Shown in pieces: positions 58,026-64,000 of a DNA stretch of 64,000 nt. A model generated the notes under the pieces. It was given only the letters and a program-made list of their open reading frames with translations, was not told the origin of the DNA and did no database searches. The position numbers and the translations under genes were made by a program. Location of the stretch: assembly GCF_016859285.1 (NCBI RefSeq), contig NC_053412.1:3601289-3665288 (forward strand). Reading direction: 5' to 3'. Numbering within the stretch: the stretch's first letter is position 1; every line of letters begins with the position of its first letter. The DNA comes from Xiphias gladius (taxonomy: Eukaryota; Chordata; Actinopteri; Istiophoriformes; Xiphiidae).

Positions 58026-59010
58026 TCCGTCAACCCTTATGAATATGTTTGTGGATAACCCCCCTCCCTTTTTACAGTCACTTCTTTCGAGCGGGCAAAT
58101 TGTATCTCATGAATTATTCAAACTTTAAAAGTATGGGTAGGTTTTTGGCAAATACCATCGACGTGCGTAAAAAAAACAACCAAAAAAAAAAACAAACAAA
58201 CGCCAAAGAGCTTCAAAAACGGTGTCAGAAAACTGAATCAAATCCGCGTGTATTTACAACATTCTAACTCAGACGGTTCTGCGTGGATATGGACGAATAC
58301 AATTCCAGGTTTTTCAAAAGCCCTTTGAAACCATGTGCAGTCCGTTTGGAAAGTTTCGCACCGGGACGAAATTGTGAACATTAAAATTCAAATGTAAGGG
58401 GGGAAGGAGGAAAAAAAAAAAAAAAAAAAAAAGAGAGAGAGAGTTGTCCCAAACAAAGTTTTGGAGGTCGCAAAAAACAAAAAGCCTCGCAAATCCTCCA
58501 CAATGTACAAAGTCCCAGTTTATGTCCCCTTTGGATGTGAAAACCATCAGCGGAGTGTCCTCGGTTCTTTTGTAATTCAGTCGCCGAGATTTCTCCCTCG
58601 CTTTATTCTTTTCTCTCTCTTCTTTTATAGCACCGTGCAGCCTATCTCTTTGTTCTGTTTTGATGTATATAAACCTGCCAAACCGCAAACTCCCGTTGAA
58701 GTACAGTCCGGTATAACAGCGTACGGTGCTGCTCGCGAGCCTCTTCTCTCATTCGCTTGTTCTCTCTCTCCACCTCTCTCTCTCTCTCTCTCTCTCTCCC
58801 TTCTCTCTCTCTCTCCCCTTCTCTGACAGGACGCGTAGTCCCGCCCTCGCCCCCCCCCCGCCCCCCCCTGCAAGCCCGACGACGCGCGGATGTTTACCCC
58901 GTGCGTCCCCGTTGATTGGTTACCCGGGGTGTGATTGGCAGGTCTCGCCAGCCTTGCTCCGGGGCGCGCGAGCCCTCCTTCCGGCTGTTCCAATTGGCTG
59001 ATTTTTAATT
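58026..59010 (-). promoter_or_regulatory. pou3f3: pou3f3 5' UTR and promoter with three CCAAT boxes
   Basis: Directly upstream of the start codon is AT-rich sequence (58026-58440), a GA-rich (minus strand) tract at 58765-58815 and a G+C-rich block to 59010. Three ATTGG motifs on the plus strand, at 58915-58919, 58934-58938 and 58993-58997, are CCAAT boxes on the gene's strand. The last is in a palindromic CCAATTGG context. A TTTATATAC at about 58664-58672 is TATA-like on the minus strand. The transcription start is therefore likely between about 58600 and 58900 (inference). Confidence 0.55.
58765..58815. repeat. (CT)n tract in the pou3f3 promoter/5' UTR
   Basis: Interrupted CT dinucleotides and CTCTCC units; on the pou3f3 strand this is a GAGA-type tract. 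Confidence 0.9.
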
Positions 59011-59554
59011 GCAGTCCAAACAAAACGGGGGGAAAGACAACTTGGTAGTAAACAGTGCTGAGATACTAGTACACAAACAGGGGTGAAGGGGTAAATAAAA
59101 GAGGTCCATAAACTGTGATCTCCGGTTTGCGCTCGTCAGGAGTCAAACCGCCGGCACGGTGTCCTTCTTTTTTTTATTTATTATATGATTTCCTCTGTGT
59201 ACATGTAGAACCACACCTGTTTGAAAGTACAAGTTTCAATCACACAGACCTACGTCGGCTCGGATAGATGGATAAACTCTATTCAGTCGACCGAGAGACG
59301 CGTAAAACGTGTTTAAGTGGTTTCATCCCCCGTTCTGCTTGTTGCAAACATATCCGGGATTAACGCGAGGCTTGAGGGGTTTATTCAAAACACGCTCGCA
59401 CGTTTGACATCGCAAGATCCATTGGTAACAGTTATAATTATCTGGTGGCCTGACCCGATTGTGTAATAGAGTGAGGCGTCGGTGCTGCCAGGTCCAGGGG
59501 TCTAATTCCCTCCGGGCCACTCATGAGAAATATAGGAAATGCGTAGAATAAATA

Positions 59555-59586
<32 letters not shown>
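59555..59586. repeat. (AAT)n microsatellite
   Basis: About ten AAT units. Confidence 0.95.
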
Positions 59587-60759
59587 GATAAAGATAAAAT
59601 GTTCACTACATGGCACATGCTTTATCTTGTTCCACTGACCTACGTGGCTAGATGAGGTGCGCGGTGTGTTAAGAAGCTTCGATTAGCATCTCCAGAACTC
59701 TTCGTCAACATTCGCCAGCTAAAGTTTCTGAAGACATAAAACCGTCATTCCGCGCCCTCGGTCCGACCTCGGCTCGGTGCCCCTGTAATGCGCCTCGCAG
59801 CGGCGTGTGTGCCTGGAAGGGAGAGGGGACGAGTGTGCGTCTGCGCCGCCAGCCAGCGTCAGCCCTGCGCCCCGGCTCCTCAGGGGTTAACGCCCAAAGG
59901 TTGCCGGGATGCTTCCGCGCACAGGCCACCTCGCCGGGGCAGAGTGAGAGGGAAAGTGGCAACCAAAACAAGGGCAAATTGAGCAGTCCTGGGGGGGGGG
60001 GGGGGGGTACGGGCTGTCGATGCAGGAAACGTTTGCTTAAAAAAAAATAAAGAAATAAAATAAAAAAAATCTCCAGAAATATAACCCTTAACATGTGCAC
60101 CATCATTCAAGATGACCACATAACCCCGGACATGAATGGGGCCTTTGTCAGTGAGCGGGAGCCCTGCGCCCCTGGACGCACCCATGGGTGGTAACAGGGG
60201 CCAGATAGGTAGCTCCCGAGCTCCCACTGCAACCATTGGTTGGGGCTTAGGGTGTCTGCAGACCCTGCCGAACCCACCTGGTCGAGACGAGGCCTGTGGC
60301 AGGTGACCTCCTGTCAGGATCAACTGTCATTTTGTACCATAGGTCAGAGCCACATGACACCCGGTGCCCCCAAACACCGCCTCATAATCTCTCCCCATCG
60401 AAGATGGCGCGAAAGATTTCACTGCAAAAAGGGATTTAAGGGCAAATATATAAGGCAGTGGAGTAGTTGTGCACAGGCTGTGTACTCCATGCCAGCCCCC
60501 CCCCCTCCTTCTTCTTCTCCTCCTCGTCCCAGTAGATTTAATTTGGACTGGGCTCAAAACCGAGGGAGCCTCGTGGATTTGTTTACACTGAATAGGCAGG
60601 CTAGGGGCCAGAGCCATGGGGCCCTCTATTCATTAATATACAGTGAGGATTTCTGTCTAAATTACTGCTGTTCAAGTCCACACTACACGCTTTGAAAGGG
60701 CGTCTCAGGCGGCCGGCAGAAACGTGACACCAAGGTGTACGTGTGCAGAGAAGGGGGCT

Positions 60760-60761
<2 letters not shown>

Positions 60762-60792
<31 letters not shown>
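60762..60792. repeat. (CA)n microsatellite
   Basis: About 15 CA units. Confidence 0.95.
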
Positions 60793-60794
<2 letters not shown>

Positions 60795-61104
60795 ATAACC
60801 CATCAAAATGAAATATATATAAATAAATATGGATGAGATATAAAAAGAGAGTCAAAGAGCCGTTTCAGAAATGCTCCCAGAAATCACACGATAAAAAAAA
60901 GTCCTCTCTGATATATAATGTGTTTATTATTTATTTGCTTATTATAAAAAAGGTCCCCAAGTTCCCTGCTGGGGGAGTTCATTTATTCTGTATGCAAAGA
61001 AAAAAAAGAAAAAAAAAAAAAAAGAAAAAAAAGAAAGAAAGGGGGGAGAGGAAAAAAATTCATCCCCAAGTATAACAAGAGACGAACAGTTAGTGCTGAT
61101 TTTC

Positions 61105-61130
61105 ATTTGCATAAATTTTCATATATTTTA
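61105..61130 (+). promoter_or_regulatory. Octamer motif followed by a TATA-like element
   Basis: A perfect octamer ATTTGCAT (61105-61112; reverse complement ATGCAAAT) is followed eight bases later by ATATATTTTA (61121-61130). This is the octamer-TATA spacing used in octamer-dependent promoters, here in plus orientation, divergent from pou3f3. The octamer is the binding site class of POU factors, so feedback from pou3f3 is possible. Motifs are seen; function is inferred. Confidence 0.4.
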
Positions 61131-61149
61131 GTGAAAATAATAGCGGGAG

Positions 61150-61284
61150 CCGAGGAGTGCTCCGGCTCAGTTGAGGCAGAGGAAAGAAAATCTTAGGGAG
61201 CACCGAGTCGCAGGGAGAGGGAGCTAACCGCTGACAGACTCCGCGCCGACACCGGGAAGCTATTTGCCTCCGCTCGGACGCAAG
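61150..61284 (+). ncRNA. Candidate first exon of a divergent noncoding transcript
   Basis: A G+C-rich segment of about 130 bases begins about 30 bases after a TATA-like element and ends at a perfect splice donor CAAG|GTAAGT (donor GT at 61285-61286). No long conserved frame runs through it. It lies about 3.2 kb upstream of the pou3f3 start codon on the opposite strand, the same relative arrangement as mammalian LINC01158/Pantr1 beside POU3F3. Start and partner exons are unknown. Confidence 0.35.
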
Positions 61285-61729
61285 GTAAGTCAACCATTAT
61301 CTCTGCGGACCTCTTTTTTACGCTCGAGGAGCGGTGGAGTTTATCGCCTTCTCGCGCTTTTCTCCGCCGCGGCTGTGACGCGCCGCCCCGCAGACCCCGC
61401 TCGCCGCTCCACCGGACGCCTCGGCGCACTCCCGCGCCGCCGCGCACACCGTGTCTGCCGCAACTTATATTTAAAACCGAATCGCGAATCCTCGTCCTTC
61501 TCCTTTTGCCTGAATGCGAATTAAGAAAAATAAATAAAATAAAAAATCAATAACGGCACCGCTCTTTGCTTCTGCGCACCGGTTTTTATTTTTTTTGTTT
61601 TTTCGTTTTTTCGTGTTTTGTTTTTTTTGTTTTGTTTTAATTTTATATAAATAGCGGACAGATGGATAAGCTGTGATGTTTTGCAGGGAATGTCCACCGG
61701 AGAAAAGTGCAATCAATCACATTTTAAGC

Positions 61730-61731
<2 letters not shown>

Positions 61732-61779
<48 letters not shown>
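61732..61779. repeat. (GA)n microsatellite
   Basis: About 24 GA units, followed by GGGAGAGAGA. Confidence 0.97.
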
Positions 61780-61788
<9 letters not shown>

Positions 61789-62619
61789 CCCCCGGTTGAA
61801 TCCTCCAGAGGGATCGCGTAGGCAAGTGCAATATGAAATCCTTTAATATAAATCGATTTCGCCGCTGCAAAGTTTGTTTAAAGTTTATGTGCGGCAGCCT
61901 GGACGACCACTGGCCGGTCCCGCGCTGCGCTCGTCAAGACAGACAGAGCTTGTGATTTAAATAGCTTGGATTTTAATGAGCGTTGACCGGTTTGTTCTTT
62001 ATTTATTTAACCCCCCTTCCCCCCCTCGCCCCCCCACAACCCACCGCTTTTTTGTTTTTTTTTTTTCGGAGCTGTTCCGAGGAGCCAAATGAAGGAGGAG
62101 AATGTCAAGGAAACGCAAAGTAAAACGACAGATTTTTTTTTTTTTTTTTCCTAAAAATGTGCAGACGCAAAAAAAGAGAGACGTGGTCACAGGCAATTAC
62201 TTAACACAGCAGACAGCAGCAGCCCCGAGAACTAACAACACATCACTTCAGCGTCTGTCACAACTTTCCGCGACTTCCTGAAAGTGCACCGCTGAGGATC
62301 TATCACACATTAACCCGAATTTCTGCGGAGAGGTGGTTTGGTTTTCGCTGCATTCGCCATACTCTGCTTTCGGGTTGTTGCTTTTTTTTTTTTTTTCTCT
62401 TTTTCCTTTTCCCCTTTTTCCGCCCCCCCCCACCCCCTTTTTTCTCACGGGTTAACTCCTTTTCCCGCATTGATGGGGAGTGCATTTCTGAGCCCAGCAC
62501 TCGGTAGCCATGGTGAGCCCAATAAAAGGGGGAAACACTAGTCGCATTAAGCTGTATGTTTGTGCACTGGAGTCGAGATGAAAAGCGCCTCGGTGACCCG
62601 GGCCAGCGGCACCGGTGCT

Positions 62620-62965
62620 GGGCGGTAACGCGTTACAGTAATGCCATTACTTCTGTCGCGGAAGGAAAAGCAATAAGCTGTTATTTGGGTTTTGTTTTTT
62701 TTTGTGGTTCTTTTTGTACTTTAGTCATGATTATTAAGGGGGCTGTGATTGCGTCAGCCTCCCGTGCAGTTTTCACTAGAATTTATTCTCGGAAAGTGGC
62801 TTGAGTGTGGCCTAAGTTACTCCGGTTTTACCAGCAAAATGAGGAGAAGTTGGTTGGAAGAGAAGCGACTACGTTATCGCGATGTTTTAAAAATGAGATA
62901 ACACCTAAATTGTGGTTTTGTGGTGCCTAACTGAAAAGTAAAGTAACGCGCTACTTTGCATACGG
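62620..62965. mobile_element. Possible non-autonomous DNA element with GTAACGCGTTAC-type ends
   Basis: GGTAACGCGTTACAGTAATG at the left and GTAAAGTAACGCGCTACTTT at the right are partial inverted repeats of the kind that bound short DNA elements in fish (…AGTAACGCGTTACTTT…). No transposase frame lies between them. Ends and target duplication are not defined. Confidence 0.4.
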
Positions 62966-63646
62966 AAATGGTCAGCAGAATGATTTTTAAAAAAAAAATT
63001 GATTCGTGTATTTATTCACTACAAGCTTAAGGTGAAGGAAATGAGGGAGAACGCGATTTTCCGAGCAGCACTGAAATCCTACACATGATATCTGCCGCGG
63101 ACAGTTGCTGCTGCAGCCGGGCTGGAGGTGGAGTAGATCTTGGGAGTCATTGTTGGCTTCATCATAAAAATAAATAAAATAAATAATATATATATATATA
63201 TAAACAATCATAACTGCCGCCAGGTGTCGCGCTCACTCGTGGTGCAAATGCTGCAAATATGTAAAACCTACACTGCAAAAAAAAAAAAAAAAAAAACAAA
63301 CTGTCCATCTTGTGTCACATTTCAAAATCATTGGCGTTTTTTTTTAAAATCATAATTATTTATGACTTTATTCATTTCTTTATTTTACAAATTAAAGATC
63401 TGACCCCGGTGAGCTGATTCCACTTGGCCCCAGATCAGTTTTTATTTAAAAAACAAACAACAACAAAAAAAAAAAACTCTCCTCCTGAGATTTAGTTTTG
63501 CAACAAAGAAGCATTTTACTTTAACCTTTGGATGCAGTAGCCCACTGAAGTCGTGCTGCACTATACGCAGTTGAAACCACGTCCCTCTGGTGCCACTGGC
63601 AGCTTTCACTTTCTTAAAAAGTGAGACTGAATGTAACTCCTGAAAT

Positions 63647-63648
<2 letters not shown>

Positions 63649-63707
<59 letters not shown>
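63649..63707. repeat. (CA)n microsatellite, about 29 units
   Basis: Uninterrupted CA dinucleotides followed by a short AT/AGAT tract. Confidence 0.97.
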
Positions 63708-63713
<6 letters not shown>

Positions 63714-64000
63714 GATATAGATAGATCTAATTGTTTTGCAGTGCATAGGTGCGTTGTTGTGGTGTTTTTATGGCCACCGTCTCAGACATGAGCTGATGGC
63801 AGGATTGGCAATGAAGATGTCACTGGGTCAGAGCAGGAACATGACTGAATGGGGCCGGATCTCCAGCCTCCACAGAGAAAGCATGGCACGCACGGAGACA
63901 GCACATATGGGGCTGGTTAATCAACAGAGCCGTGCTGATGTGCGCTACCTTGCCGAGTCCTGCTCTTGGAAAAACAAAACGAGCTGCACAGAACCAGAAT

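Larger units (their letters stand above)
59011..61100. other. Upstream flank of pou3f3, candidate regulatory sequence
   Basis: No coding exon. It contains an (AAT)n repeat (59555-59586), a G run (59991-60007), (CA)n at 60762-60792, an A-rich tract (61000-61050), and repeat-free complex blocks at 60080-60450 and 60530-60720. The second includes a CTATTCATTAATATACAG homeodomain-type TAAT cluster. Confidence 0.5.
61285..64000. other. Far upstream flank of pou3f3
   Basis: No coding exon is supported. It holds T-rich tracts (61590-61640, 62130-62150, 62380-62420), (GA)n at 61732-61779, a possible hAT-type non-autonomous element (62620-62965), (CA)n at 63649-63707, and otherwise unremarkable sequence. 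Confidence 0.5.

Overview
This window is nuclear DNA of a ray-finned (teleost, probably percomorph-type) fish. The evidence is vertebrate-type split genes with canonical GT/AG introns, very abundant (CA)n microsatellites, and fragments of repeat families common in percomorph genomes: tRNA-derived SINEs, Tc1/mariner relics and the short element that begins GGGCTGCAACTAACGATT. Only three protein-coding genes can be supported, all on the minus strand. Nearly all other open frames are chance or microsatellite frames.

Layout from low to high coordinates. (1) 1-3390 is intergenic and repeat-rich, with two foldback elements and a tandem array of tRNA-like units. (2) 3390-18342 is a SLAIN1-type microtubule plus-end gene. 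I rebuilt eight coding exons, including one phase-symmetric 147-bp exon that could be skipped; the frame stays open throughout and gives 584 residues (535 without the optional exon). (3) 19745-34320 is mrps9, the mitochondrial small-subunit ribosomal protein uS9m. Eleven coding exons give 385 residues, close to the roughly 396 of the human protein. (4) 34321-55190 is a gene desert of about 21 kb with microsatellites, degenerate low-complexity tracts and several blocks of complex, repeat-free sequence that look like candidate conserved regulatory elements. (5) 55190-58025 is pou3f3 (Brn-1), an intronless class III POU transcription factor of 423 residues with a long AT-rich 3' UTR. (6) 58026-64000 is the upstream region, with a CCAAT-rich promoter, further candidate regulatory sequence, and a plus-strand octamer/TATA-like/splice-donor combination near 61.1-61.3 kb. 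That combination could be the first exon of a divergent noncoding transcript.

pou3f3 followed by mrps9 in the same orientation matches the order on human chromosome 2q12. In mammals a divergent lncRNA (LINC01158, mouse Pantr1/linc-Brn1a) lies beside POU3F3. A reasonable reading is a genomic regulatory block: pou3f3 is the developmental target, mrps9 is a housekeeping bystander whose large introns may carry pou3f3 enhancers, and the SLAIN1-type gene is the next neighbour. The exon structures are seen directly in the sequence. The regulatory interpretation is inference that needs a cross-species alignment.
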